Source of the DNA: Heligmosomoides polygyrus polygyrus
Lineage: Eukaryota; Nematoda; Chromadorea; Rhabditida; Heligmosomidae
Direction: 5' to 3'
Assembly (NCBI GenBank): GCA_947396885.1
Contig: OX377201.1
Span: 63,524,983 to 63,588,982 of the forward strand
DNA length: 64,000 bases
The notes beneath the pieces were generated by a model that ran no database searches, was not told where the DNA came from, and saw only the letters and a list, made by a program, of their open reading frames with translations. The position numbers and the translations under genes were made by a program. Below, piece by piece: positions 53,690-63,700 of this stretch. The stretch's first letter is position 1, and every line of letters starts with the position of its first letter.

Positions 53690-54665
53690 CGATTATTTGC
53701 AGTCTTTCCTGCACATGAACAACACTGACTTAGTCTTCATCACAGAGACGTGGCTATCTGACAAAATTCAAGATTCTGAAGTTATAGGTGGACTCCCCTA
53801 TTTCATGTACAGGTCGGATCGTAAGCTAGAAAAAGGTGGAGGGGCTTGTTGCATTATCAGAATTAATCTATCAACATCATGTAACAATAAAAGCGGATGT
53901 GTTATGCGTAGATCTATTTATTCCTGTATCTTTCTCCCGCATCCGTTTTATCGATTTTTTCACTGACCACCAAATTCAACCGACGACATCTTGCCTCTAG
54001 ATCTGCTCCGCGTGCTTTCTTCCTTCCATTCCTCTATTGTTTTGATGGGCGACTTTCACTTATAATAAATTGATCTACTATTACTCCACTATGTTCTAGA
54101 GCGAGTCTATTCCTTGACTTCTTTCTGAATACAGAGTACTCACAATATGTTAAAACCCCACTTTTGGAAACAGATCCTTGATGTCGTTATTTCGTCCACC
54201 CATAATTTATGTAATTTTTTCACAGTGCCTCCATCAGCCGATTCTGACCGTACTGTTGTTGCCTTTGATATTTGTTGCGCTTTTAGCAGAGCTATGAGTT
54301 TTCCAATCCCGGATTACGCCAACATCGATTTTTCCTCTCTAAATCAATACTTGTTGACCATTGATTGGTTTGAAGTTCTCGATCAATATCCAATGTTACT
54401 GAAGCTTGTTAACGATCTTATGCAATCCTTTACAAAACTATTGCAATGTTTGTTCCTTTGAAGTTCCCGAATTACTCGCACATCAACTACCCGCCTCAGA
54501 TTAGGAATCTCTTGAAGCAGAGAACTAGGATTTATCAGCAATTATGTGATCCACTATCCAACTGGTTTTATAAGAAGATCTGTTCTGATCTCAATTTTCA
54601 CCCAAGAAATATTTGGCCAATTATGAACGCCGTTTGGCTAAAAGTTCGTCTTGGATACAGTTTCA
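53690..54665 (+). pseudogene. LINE apurinic endonuclease and linker
   Basis: NNTDLVFITETWLSDKIQD (53,718) holds the catalytic Glu of the exonuclease/endonuclease/phosphatase fold, followed by GGLPYFMYRSDR and GGGACCII. Later pieces are degraded and the terminal SDH motif cannot be read. The linker (54,147-54,676) includes RIYQQLCDPLSNW. Confidence 0.65.
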
Positions 54666-54721
54666 TCAATATTTGAGGAACATGATGAGACCTAAGGCCT
54701 CCCCGCCAATTGTAACTGATC

Positions 54722-55521
54722 ATGCTGGAAATCGGTACTTCGTATTTTGCAAATGTCTTCACTACCGATTGTCTTCCATCTGACCTTCTTTCTGAAGACA
54801 CCACTACTCAGAATAAGCTTGCTGATATCTACTTCTATCCCGAAGACGTCTCTGCCGCACTCAAAAGACTTAAACCTTCAACGGGCAAACCCTATAATGG
54901 TCTTCCTCAAATAATTTACGAGAAATGCTATCGTGCCTTGTGTAAGCCGCTTGCACACTTGTTTAACCTCTCCTTCATGTTGGGTGAGATTCCACACTTG
55001 TGGGAGCATGCTCTTGTCACACCTATACCAAAGTCTCCAAAGAGCTGTTTGTTAGCAATTTTCGACCAATAAGTATTACACTCGCTCTTTGGAGACTTTG
55101 GTATAGGTGTGACAAGAGCATGCTCCCACAAGTGTGGAATCTCACCCAACATGAAGGAGAGGTTAAACAAGTGTGCAAGCGGCTTACACAAGGCAAGCAA
55201 TTTTCGACCAATAAGTATTACACTTGCTAAGGTGAAGGCGATGAAAAGAGTAATTACAGACAAAATGATTGAATGATTTAATAAGGTCTCTATTATTCCC
55301 AACGACCTATTTCCAACACGGTTTTCTACCTGGAGCTTCTACTACAACGAATATTCTCGACTGTTTTCATAGTTGGGTTAAAGCAGTCAACAGCAGAAAT
55401 TCAGTTGATGTCATATACTTTTCCAAGGCTTTCGATAAGATCTGTTATAGTAAACTAATTGAAAAGCTTAGCTCTGTAGGCACATCTGGTAAACTATGCG
55501 CTTGGTTTGAGTCCTACCTAG
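54722..55521 (+). pseudogene. LINE reverse transcriptase, N-terminal half
   Basis: From 54,722 TSYFANVFTTDCLP, PEDVSAALKRLKPSTGKPYN and HLWEHALVTPIPKS are the fingers region. After a 260-bp disturbed zone (the inverted duplication at 54,936-55,194), HGFLPGASTTTNILD and DVIYFSKAFDKICY appear. The latter lacks the two residues (normally FD-type) that include the first catalytic Asp, so the enzyme is inactive. The frame then runs into the inserted TIR element after WFESYL. Confidence 0.8.
54936..55229. repeat. Inverted duplication inside the LINE RT
   Basis: About 110 bp (54,936-55,045) recur as a near-perfect reverse complement (55,084-55,194). A 34-bp spacer (GCAATTTTCGACCAATAAGT...) occurs between the arms and again, in direct orientation, just after the second arm (55,197-55,229). 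Confidence 0.85.
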
Positions 55522-56159
55522 TATACTTGTGCTTTTTTTAAATTTTTCGAATGAACGAATTATCGAATAACCACCCCATTTTTTCGGTTATTCGAATTTC
55601 CGAATAATCGAACAACTCCATTTTTCGAAAATTCGAATAAGCGAATAATCGAATAACACCATTTTTTAGTTATTCGAATTTCCGAATAATCGAATAACCC
55701 CATTTTTCGTTTATTCGAATTTCCGAATAATCGAATAACCCCATTTTTTGGTTATTCGAATTTCCGAATAATCGAATAACCCCATTTTTTGGTTATTCGA
55801 ATTTCCGAATAATCGAATATTCGAAAAAATCGAATAATCGAATAAACTTTATTAAAACTTAATACACCCGGTGCAAAATAGGTTCACCCCTGGTTTGTCC
55901 ACTGTTACCCGAAGAACCCGCTGCCGAGGTTCAGTAATGTTACCATCGTATTCCTCACTATGGAAAACTTCTATAGGAGAATTCTAAGCAGTTTATCTTA
56001 TCAGTGCAGGATACCACGAACTTTAACTGAAAATTTAAGAAATGGAGACCGGTGCAAAATATAAGTTCGCTTCACAGAAAATCTGATTAATCACAAAAGT
56101 ACCTACAAACAAGGTAAGATTAGTACTTCGTCACATCACCTTTGTTGCAGCCATATCGA

Positions 56160-56600
56160 AAATTCTATTTTGCATGCTACTGATTAGGTTATCAATAACA
56201 GTTCGCTCAAAATTGGCCCATGCATTAAGTATGGCGTTCTTCAGATCAGAAACCGATGTCTCAGCGGTTCCATTTTTGTACACTGTGTACAACAATGTCC
56301 TACAAGCTTTCTAGTTTTCGGGTTGAGATCTGAAGAACAGCTAGGCCACTTCAAATGTTGAGTTCTGTTGGAGTTGAGCCAACCTGTAGTTGACTGCGAT
56401 ACGTGTATGGATGCATTATTTTGTTGGAAAATAAGGTTGTGCTTACGAAATCTTCTGAAATATGACAGAAGGTAATCTCCGAGCAATTTCTGGTAGTCTT
56501 CGTTGTTCATCCTACGCGAGACGAACTCCAAGGCAACAAGTTCGTATCCAGAAAACGCAGCCGAAACCATGAGACTTCCACCGACAAAGTAGTACCTGTA
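56160..56600 (-). pseudogene. Tc1-like transposase, reversed half
   Basis: The minus-strand frame has VSAAFSGYELVALEFVSRRM, NNEDYQKLLGDYLL, LIFQQNNASIHVSQ and WPSCSSDLNPK. These are the Tc1 second-Asp block (FQQDNAPIH type, here Asn in place of the catalytic Asp) and the WPAQSPDLNPIE block, which breaks off after LNPK before the catalytic Glu. Confidence 0.75.
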
Positions 56601-56719
56601 GAATGCTCGCTTCTCTCTCTCCTCAAATCTCTCGAATTGTGTCTGTACCCGTCGGGCCCATCAAGATTCTACTTCTTTTACACTACTGGAGAGATCTGAG
56701 AGAAGAGGTCGAGTATCCC

Positions 56720-57600
56720 TTAGGCGCAACTTTGACGGTGAAAGTCTCATGGTTAGGCTGCCTTTTCTGGATGCGGACTTGTCTCGTTCGATTCGGAAGT
56801 TCGTCTCGTGTTGGATGAACAGTGAAGACTACCAGAAATTGCTCCGAGATCACCTTTTGCCATATTTAAGGAGACTTCCTAGGCACAACCTCATTTTCCA
56901 ACAAGATAATGCATTCACAAACGTATCGCAGTCAAGTGCAGGTTTATTTATTTATTTATTTATTTATTCACTTATTCAATACGCTCGCGATAAGCGCAAG
57001 CGCCAGAAAAAAGTGTTACAACAACACAACAACATGAAGACACACCTAGAGCGAGTCAAACCACAATGTCCTATGAGGAGAAAGGGCCACCTTCAGCTTA
57101 CTCCTAGGTCGACAGATAGGAAGCTTCTCAGGCTCCCCTTTTGTTTGAGACGCACGCAGATCAAAGAATTTGGAGCCTACAAAGCGCGAAAAGTGGATTA
57201 ACTTATAAACCCGGCAAATATCAAAGAATTTCCTGCGAGAAGCCAATGTGTGAAAACACAGGTATTTGTTCCTTATCGATGCTTTAGGTACCATAGAGTA
57301 AAGGAACCCGCCAATGCGAATAAGAACCTTGTAGTTAATTATTCTGTACCTTTTCCACAAGATTTATAAGAGGTTGGCTCAACTCCAATACAATTCAACT
57401 TTTGCAGCAGTCTAGTTTTCCTCCAGATCTCACCGCTGATAGAGAACTTGTGGGGCATCCTTGTACATAAAGTGTACAAAAATGGCTGCACTGATGAGAT
57501 AACCTGCTTAAAATTCTTCTATAAAGGCTTTCGATAGTGTGGAATACGACGGTAACCGCTGAGCATAGGCGGCGGATCCTTCGGGTACTAATGGACAAAT
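56720..57600 (+). pseudogene. Tc1-like transposase, forward copy, split by a LINE
   Basis: The forward counterpart has MNSEDYQKLLRDHLLPYLRR and NLIFQQDNAFTNVSQSS (catalytic Asp retained), then is interrupted at 56,945-57,370 by a LINE fragment and resumes with GWLNS-type sequence. Stops follow. The N-terminal DNA-binding region is absent. Confidence 0.75.
56945..57370 (-). mobile_element. 5'-truncated LINE fragment inserted in Tc1
   Basis: The minus-strand frame (57,360-57,046) reads IRNKYLCFHTLASRRKFFDI, then CRVYKLIHF, the C-terminal end of a CR1-like RT. The 3' end is a run of AAATA units (56,945-56,972 as TTTAT on the plus strand). A 5-bp target duplication AGGTT flanks it (56,940-56,944; 57,371-57,375), and the undisturbed site can be read in the reversed Tc1 half. 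Confidence 0.82.
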
Positions 57601-57639
57601 CGGGGTTATCTACAATTTTGCACCGGGGTGTATTAATAG

Positions 57640-58840
57640 GGACGATGCGTTTTTTGTGTTAGCCAATTTCGTTTGATACCGTTTACTCACTCCAAAAGCG
57701 CATTGTGTAGGCTCAAGTAAATGTAGTAAAGTAAGTTCAACGACAACATTCGCCAGAGACAAAATAAAAGATTTGAATTCTTAAAGCAAATAATGAAGAT
57801 ATTCAATATCTTCTCAGAACCGTTGACAATACTCGTTAAATAGCAAGACATGAAAATTTTTTTCCTGCAAACAAAATGCTACAAAAAAATTCCTACAGAA
57901 ATACGGTGCAAAACATCTACGCACAAGTGCAAACCTTTGCGAAAAAAAACCGTTCACTCCATTCGTTCATTTCATTATCTCACAGGAATCGTCAGCCAAT
58001 CAAATTGTAGAGTTATACGGCATTTTCAGTCGAAATTCAACGTTTTTGAAATAAATTTCAACGTTCTTCTGGAATCTTCCCCGTGTAACAACGTTGAATT
58101 TGATTTGAAAAACTTTGAATTTCAACTGAAAATGGTATATAGTCGTGTCATATATGCAAACTGTGAGCTTCAGTCCCGAAGTAATCAAGGTCGCTGAACA
58201 CGAATCTTAAGTTAGTTTTTGCAGTAACGGTTGCCATCAAGAGATATTAATCAAATTAACTATTTTTCGTAAATATTACTCAACAAGATCGAAACTTCAG
58301 GCCTGAGGTAATCGACGTCACTGAACACGAATCTGAATTTATTTTTTAATGTTCCGTCGAAATTTCTGTATATTGTGCAAATTCCTTAGAGTATTCAAGT
58401 GTATGACATCGATGACAGTCGTGCTCGCAGAGAACGCAAATGTGAAGTTAGATTTTGAAAATATCGACGAAGACCGGTCATATAATTGATTCACCTCAAC
58501 GACTTCCCCATAGAAAATCAATAGCTCGATCAACTTCAACCGATAATTTCATAAACGAACTTCAAATTTGTGTTCAGCGAGATCGACTACCCCAACGGCT
58601 GAAGCTTGGGACCGCAGTCGATCGCCATCAAATGCGGTCAGTATCGCCAATACGCCATTTCCCCACGCCAGTTGTGATGGACTGATGGAAGCACGCACGC
58701 GCACACACACACTACCCTTCTATGTATAGTAGGATATTGAATGCGTTTTCGTTACGGTGAGCTCCTCGACAGTGTGCTATCGAAAACAATCGTCACCGAA
58801 ATGAACCCCGCTCACAAAAATCATCATTATGCCACATTCG
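57640..58840. other. Interior of the TIR element, no gene recognised
   Basis: Contains a small palindromic patch (58,005-58,165, arms around CATTTTCAGT/ACTGAAAATG), a two-copy repeat of about 122 bp with CACTGAACACGAATCT-type sequence (58,190; 58,317) and a CA microsatellite (58,693-58,712). Short frames are unrecognised. A lost transposase may once have been here. Confidence 0.4.
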
Positions 58841-59183
58841 AAACAACCACGTATTCGAAATTCGAATATTATTCGAATTTTCGCACCTCGAATAATCGAA
58901 TTCGAATAATTATTCGAATTTTGGAACCTCGAATAATCGAATTTGAATAATTATTCGAATTTTCAAACCTCGAATAATCGAATTCGAATAATTATTCGAA
59001 ATTGCAAACCTCGAGTAATTGAATTCGAATAATTATTCGAATTTGCTAAACTCGAATAATCGAATTCGAATAATTATTCGAATTTACGAAACTCGAATAA
59101 TCAAATAATCGAAAATCAAATTCGAATAAATTATTCGAATAATTATTCGAATTCGATTATTCGAGCACAAGTATACTACCTAG

Positions 59184-60200
59184 ATGATCGGCGTATGACG
59201 GTCTAAGTTAGACAATCTTATTCTGCAAGCTATATTTGCTCTAGTCGGATACCTCAAGGTGCTGTCTTATCAACTCTTCTCTTCTTGATATATATCCATG
59301 GTCTGCCTGAAATCCTGAAGGTTGATCCACGAATTCATGTTAAGGCTTGTGCCGATGGAATTAAAATATATGGCATATACGATGAGTCGAATAAGGCAGT
59401 GGTATAAGCAGCTCTTCTAGCCTCAGCTCAAAAATTGATCAATGGGTTACTTGCTGGAATATTCCTCTAAATTTAGGTAAGAGCATGGTTCTGCATATAG
59501 GCAATTCTGATCCCATCGATTTTTATATCAATGGCCTAGCTTTGCGGAATTGCGCTTCTGTCAAAGGCCTTGGAGTTATTATTGACCAGCAACTCAAGTT
59601 TTCGAAACACATTGATTTTTCGACTAAAAAAGCTTATACCGTACTTTTTATGTTTGCGTAATATTAAGTGCTCGGATGCGGCAATACAGATACGTCTTTA
59701 CAATGTGTACGTACTGCCACATCTTAAATACTGCAGGCAAGTCTAGAAGTCTCAAAAAGAATGTGGTAAAAGTCGAAAGAATCCAACAAGTTTTTACTCG
59801 AGTCTATGGTACAAAACAACTGGCTGTCCCGATCGCACTGCCTTGCCTAGCTACAAAGACCGATTAAGAATTGTTTTCTTTGCGTTGCCTACAATGCAGA
59901 AAACCCTTTCCGGAATAGTATTTTGCTACCATATTCTAAGGCGGGAGGTTAAGCTACTCTCGAGCAAGCACTGGATCTATAGACCTATTAGCCCTAGAAC
60001 AAATAGCCTAAATATCCATTGCAGGAAGATTAATTGAAAACATTACTCGAATGTTTTTCACTTTTTTCTATCGATGTGCTAGGTGGATGAGTCTTCTTCC
60101 TGTTGAAACATGTCAAGCAGACACAGCGAAAACGTTTAAAGGAAGCCTTATGAGGTTGGATCCTTCGCAGTTATTAAACTGCCAGCATTTTTGCTAATCC
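59184..60200 (+). pseudogene. LINE reverse transcriptase, C-terminal half
   Basis: Continues the RT after the insertion: SRIPQGAVLSTLLFLIYIHG (59,252), then KACADGIKIYG (59,345) where the catalytic FADD box has become CADG, NIPLNLGKSMVLHIGN (59,460) and VKGLGVIIDQQLKFSKHIDF (59,560). The terminal part is fragmented over several frames to about 60,200. Confidence 0.8.
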
Positions 60201-60985
60201 TGAATTATTCTAGGCTATCTTCCTTCGCGTTTTCTTACTGTCAGTTGACTACAGATCTACCTCTCCATTAGCATATGCTCTGCGGGTCGCGAGTTCCTGA
60301 GATGTTGTGCCGTCATACTAACATTTTATTACTTGTTTGTGTTTTTTCCTTAATAGTCATTATGCCTGCTTTGTTGGCTGACTTAAGCGGTTATCCAGAA
60401 CTTAAGTGCAGAGAAGTCTTTGCAACCTACCATAGATTTTCCCTACTTTCATATTATTTTTGCTTTATATATAATGCTCAGCTCTTTTCTTTACATTGGG
60501 ACAGTTACTACTGCAAGTTCGGTTTGATTATTTCAGCTCCTATGGAAGCAGCATTAATGGAAGCGTAATGAAGGCCTAGGTATGGCGGGACTTAAGACCA
60601 GACTCCTAGGTGCTTCCATTTGTCTAAGCTGCTCGAAAGTGATTTCATTACACCATTGAAATCACGCCATAGCTATACTGATTTTCAAACCGATCTCTGC
60701 ACTAATTTTGAAATGAAGCTAATTGCTTAATTCCTGTTTAGTTAATTTGACGTAATACCTCATAGTCTTATTTGTGCGATTTTCTTTATTATGCGCTTAG
60801 TTTTCGTTGCAGTCTCCTTTGTATTTTGGCTTTTGAATTGGTGCAAAACTAACCTTATCTAGCTGCAGTGCACACTGTATCGTGCTTTACCTTGGCTCGC
60901 CAGTGTGAATTTTTTACATCGTTTTGTTTGTTAATTGTTTATGGAGCAGTTTCTGCATAATAAATAAATAAGTAAATAAATATCG
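60200..60985 (+). other. LINE 3' untranslated region and tail
   Basis: No motif-bearing frame; ends in AATAAATAAATAAGTAAATA, a short-repeat tail typical of CR1/Jockey-like 3' ends. A frame at 60,275-60,568 with a hydrophobic N-terminus is not recognised. Ty3-type sequence starts at once after the tail. Confidence 0.55.
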
Positions 60986-61500
60986 TCGTCGCTGCCGACG
61001 CTTCAAATCACGGCTTGGGCTCTGTCATTTTACATCGATACAAGGATCCGAAAGGGCTATTGCTAGCGCTTTCCGCTCATTGCTTCCTGCCAAAAATAAC
61101 TACAGCCTTGCCCTTATATCTGCATTCCAGAAGTTTCATGGGATGCAGCATGGTCACAGACTCACTCTTCTGACGGACCATAAACCACTTCTTTCTATTT
61201 TCGGATCTAAGAAAGGAGTCTCTGCCTACACTGGGAACAGACTACAACGATGGACAACAACGCTGCTGGCTTATAACGTTAATATCCAGTACAGATCAAC
61301 AACCAGCTTCGGCCAAGCGAACGCCCTTTCAAGACTTATTGCCGCAAATTCGCCTCAATATGAAGATATAGTGATTGGAGCCATCGTTGTGGATGCCGAC
61401 ATCACGAACATTTTCGCGAGTGCATTTCGAGCCCTACCAGTAACCGCGAACGAAATCAAAAGTCAACAGCAAAGAACCGTCCACCCTTTACGCGTCACAA
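60986..61500 (+). pseudogene. Ty3-type RNase H fragment
   Basis: IVVAADASNHGLGSVILH (60,986) is the RNase H start with its first catalytic Asp. After a frame change near 61,075, NNYSLALISAFQKFHG, LLTDHKPLLSIFGSKKGV (catalytic Asp in TDHK), NRLQRWTTTLLAYN and QANALSRLI follow. This is the standard Ty3/gypsy RNase H and its linker. No LTR is found. The catalytic Glu of the YSQ.EKEALA motif is replaced (YSLALISA). Confidence 0.82.
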
Positions 61501-61509
61501 ACATAACAT

Positions 61510-62582
61510 GGCACAACAGTACGACGCTCCAATTTGTAAGAAGAAGGGCAGTCCAGCAGGCGGCCCTTGCTTTCGCACAGCTCGAAGGTCTTTGAGCGAA
61601 TTGTAGATGAACGAATTCAGGACACTGTCCAGCTTTCCAGCAATCAGCGTGGCTTCGTAGCTGGCTGTGGCACCATTAATGTTAAACATTCCGCCTGCCT
61701 CCTGTTAAAGGAACACAGTGAGAAACGGAAGCCAGTACATACTTCCTCGACTTAGAGATGGCTTTTGATCGCCTATCGCGTGGAGTGATATGGTACGCCT
61801 GCGACACCATGGAATCCTTGATGATCTCATAGAGTGGATGCGAGTTCTCTATTCTTGCCCAAGGAGTCGAGTTTAAGCTGCAGCCGGGATCTTGATGGAG
61901 TTCCCCATCTCTGTTGAGGTACACAAGGGTTCGGCGCTTTTCCCCTCCTCTTTGTTGTCGTCATGAATGCCATCACACGAGATCTTCCCGTCCCCTGGAC
62001 GGTGCTTTATGCCGATGAGTGATGTTCGCTAGCAAAGATAAAGGTGAACTCGAGCGAGAGGTGCATGCTTGGTGTGATCGCTTCGAGCAGTTTGGACTCC
62101 AACTGGACGTGAAGAAAAACAGTATATAACGACGGACGACTTTACTGATCGTGATTTCAGCTCCATCAAGGGTAGCGCATCGAGTTTCCACGCACTGCTG
62201 TCTCTAAGTACCTGGAATCAGCAGTTGCGTCTGACGGCAAACTTACGGTTGAAGTGAATTCGCGCGTGATTGCAGCTTGGTCCAAATGGGGCTCGTTGAG
62301 TGGTATGCTCTGCGATAGCAAGATACCAGAGCGCTTGAAGTCGAAGATTTACAGAGCAGCAGCATGGTGCTGAGCCTCAGCTCATGGAGACAAAGATGCT
62401 GCGCTGGACGGCTGGAGTCACGCGTATGGACCGCATTCGAAACGATGCCATTCGGCAGAAGTTCGGTGTCGCGCCGATTGCTGACAAGATGCGCGAAGCT
62501 CGCTTGCGTTGATACGGCCACGTTCTGCGTGAAATGAAGACAGCGTCTGCAAGATAGGCCTTAACTTCGAGGTCATTGGAAA
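61510..62582 (+). pseudogene. RTE-type LINE reverse transcriptase, main part
   Basis: APICKKKGSPAG, SKVFERIVDERIQDTVQLSS, NQRGFVAGCGTI (61,640), then after frame changes FPLLFVVVMNAITRDLPVPW, VLYADE followed by a stop where YADD is expected (61,999-62,024), a C-terminal segment WTAGVTRMDRIRNDAIRQKF (62,410) and APIADKMREARL. Order and wording are those of nematode RTE proteins. The endonuclease is missing. The sequence is cut at NFEVIG by a hAT-like insertion and continues at 63,483. Confidence 0.85.
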
Positions 62583-63482
62583 CAGGGGTGTGCGCTGACT
62601 TGCCGCCGGTAATTTTTTTACCGCAAATTTTTATCGCGACAATTTGCCGGTAAATTCAGTAACTCCGTTAATTTTTTTAAAATTTACAATTCCTTTAAAA
62701 ACAGCTGGTTTTAAGCGGCGGTAATGTAAAAAAGCGTAAAGCTTTTCAACGAAACATCATCGCGTTCAGAAAAACCATATCATCTTCATTTTATCAGGCA
62801 TACCTCATCCTAAAGCAAACAAAGTGAGCGGAAGTTCAACAATGCACAAGGTAATGATTTATATTGTGAGTGCTTCAAAAAAGAGAAAAGCTTAATTAAA
62901 TCTAAAACATTTCTGGAACATCCGACATTCAATCGAATACTGCATTATTTCTTTTTGGATTAACAGTTTAATTGCTTTTATCGTTATCACAATTATCATC
63001 GTTTCATTCGATTAAGAAATGATTTACACCTTACGCTACCACTTTTTTGAACTATTAAGCTTCCTCTGGCGATCGTCTATTCTAAGAGCTTCAGTACCTC
63101 TAACCCAAATCGTCTCATGCCGTGTGGGGAATGTCAGCGCGAGGTACTATTCCAGTGGAGCGCGCTTTCACACTGGAGCACACCATCTCCGCCTCCTGAT
63201 ATGGGCACTGGAGCACACCATCTCCGCCTCCTGATATGGGATGTTTTAATGAGGTTGAGGACCACAAACGCTAATAGCATGCTATCAGAGAAGATAGAAG
63301 CAATCACTTCTAAACTGAGATCGGTAGTGTGTTTCCTTCTCCATTCGATAGATAGGAACATGATTTTGTATGAAAAAGTCGTTAAATTTTCTGGTAAATT
63401 TGGGAATTTACCGAAAATTTTCGTTTAAAGAATTTATCCGGAAAATGCCGGTAAATCGTTAACCTGTAAACGCACACCCCTG
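62583..63482. mobile_element. Non-autonomous hAT-like element (900 bp) inside the RTE
   Basis: The ends CAGGGGTGTGCG and CGCACACCCCTG are perfect 12-bp inverted repeats. They are flanked by the perfect 8-bp duplication ATTGGAAA (62,575-62,582; 63,483-63,490). Subterminal runs of GCCGGTAAATT/AATTTACCG motifs. No transposase. It contains a 31-bp direct duplication (CACTGGAGCACACCATCTCC...) near 63,172-63,240. Confidence 0.88.
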
Positions 63483-63700
63483 ATTGGAAAGCGGTCTAAG
63501 AGGGTGCCCGATTCAGGGATGGTCTGATACGTTACATATGGAGTGGAAGGGAGCTGGTGTCCACCCTGATCTAGCGCGGGATCGGTACAGGTGGCGTCAT
63601 GACTCAGAATGGCGGATCCCGCTACGAAGCGGGACAGTCGCTGGAGAAGAAAGAGATGATGATGAACAACAAAAAGCCATGTGTAACAAAGTGTTTTGAG
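63483..63700 (+). pseudogene. RTE-type LINE, C-terminal end
   Basis: Resumes the RTE after the insertion: GWSDTLHMEWKGAGVHPDLA then RDRYRWRHDSEWR, ADP-type tail and GATGATGA-rich 3' end, as in nematode RTE elements. The first duplication copy plus this segment read through as NFEVIGKRSK, then a frame change enters the CPIQGWSD frame. Confidence 0.82.

Larger units (their letters stand above)
55863..57632. mobile_element. Rearranged Tc1-like element
   Basis: Ends TACACCC(C)GGTGCAAAAT in inverted orientation (left 55,863, right ending 57,632), each starting with the TA target. A second CCGGTGCAAAAT lies at 56,049-56,060 in direct orientation, as in IR/DR-type Tc1 elements. The interior contains transposase sequence in both orientations, so this is an inverted duplication or two nested copies. 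Confidence 0.75.
55522..59175. mobile_element. TIR element (3654 bp) with 8-bp target duplication and 41-bp subterminal arrays
   Basis: Terminal sequence TATACTTGTGCT at the left, its complement AGCACAAGTATA at the right. Perfect 8-bp duplication CTACCTAG (55,514-55,521; 59,176-59,183). Both subterminal zones are arrays of exactly 41-bp units built from ATTCGAAT and CGAATAATCG (55,540-55,860 and 58,845-59,165). The 8-bp duplication suggests hAT or a similar superfamily. No own transposase is visible, and the interior is filled by a rearranged Tc1 element, a LINE piece and unassigned DNA. Confidence 0.82.
52950..60985 (+). mobile_element. CR1/Jockey-like LINE, split by a TIR element
   Basis: ORF1-like frame, endonuclease, RT palm, then (after a 3.65-kb insertion) the rest of RT and a 3' UTR ending in an AATAAATAAATAAGTAAATA tail at about 60,960-60,985. 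The insertion at 55,522-59,175 carries an 8-bp target duplication. Removing it with one duplication copy restores the RT frame exactly (WFESYL continuing to DDRRMTV). All coding parts contain stops. Confidence 0.82.

Noticed and set aside
55540..55860. CRISPR-like 41-bp periodicity
   Set aside because: No spacer-repeat alternation; the whole unit repeats, and it forms the end of a TIR element with target duplication.
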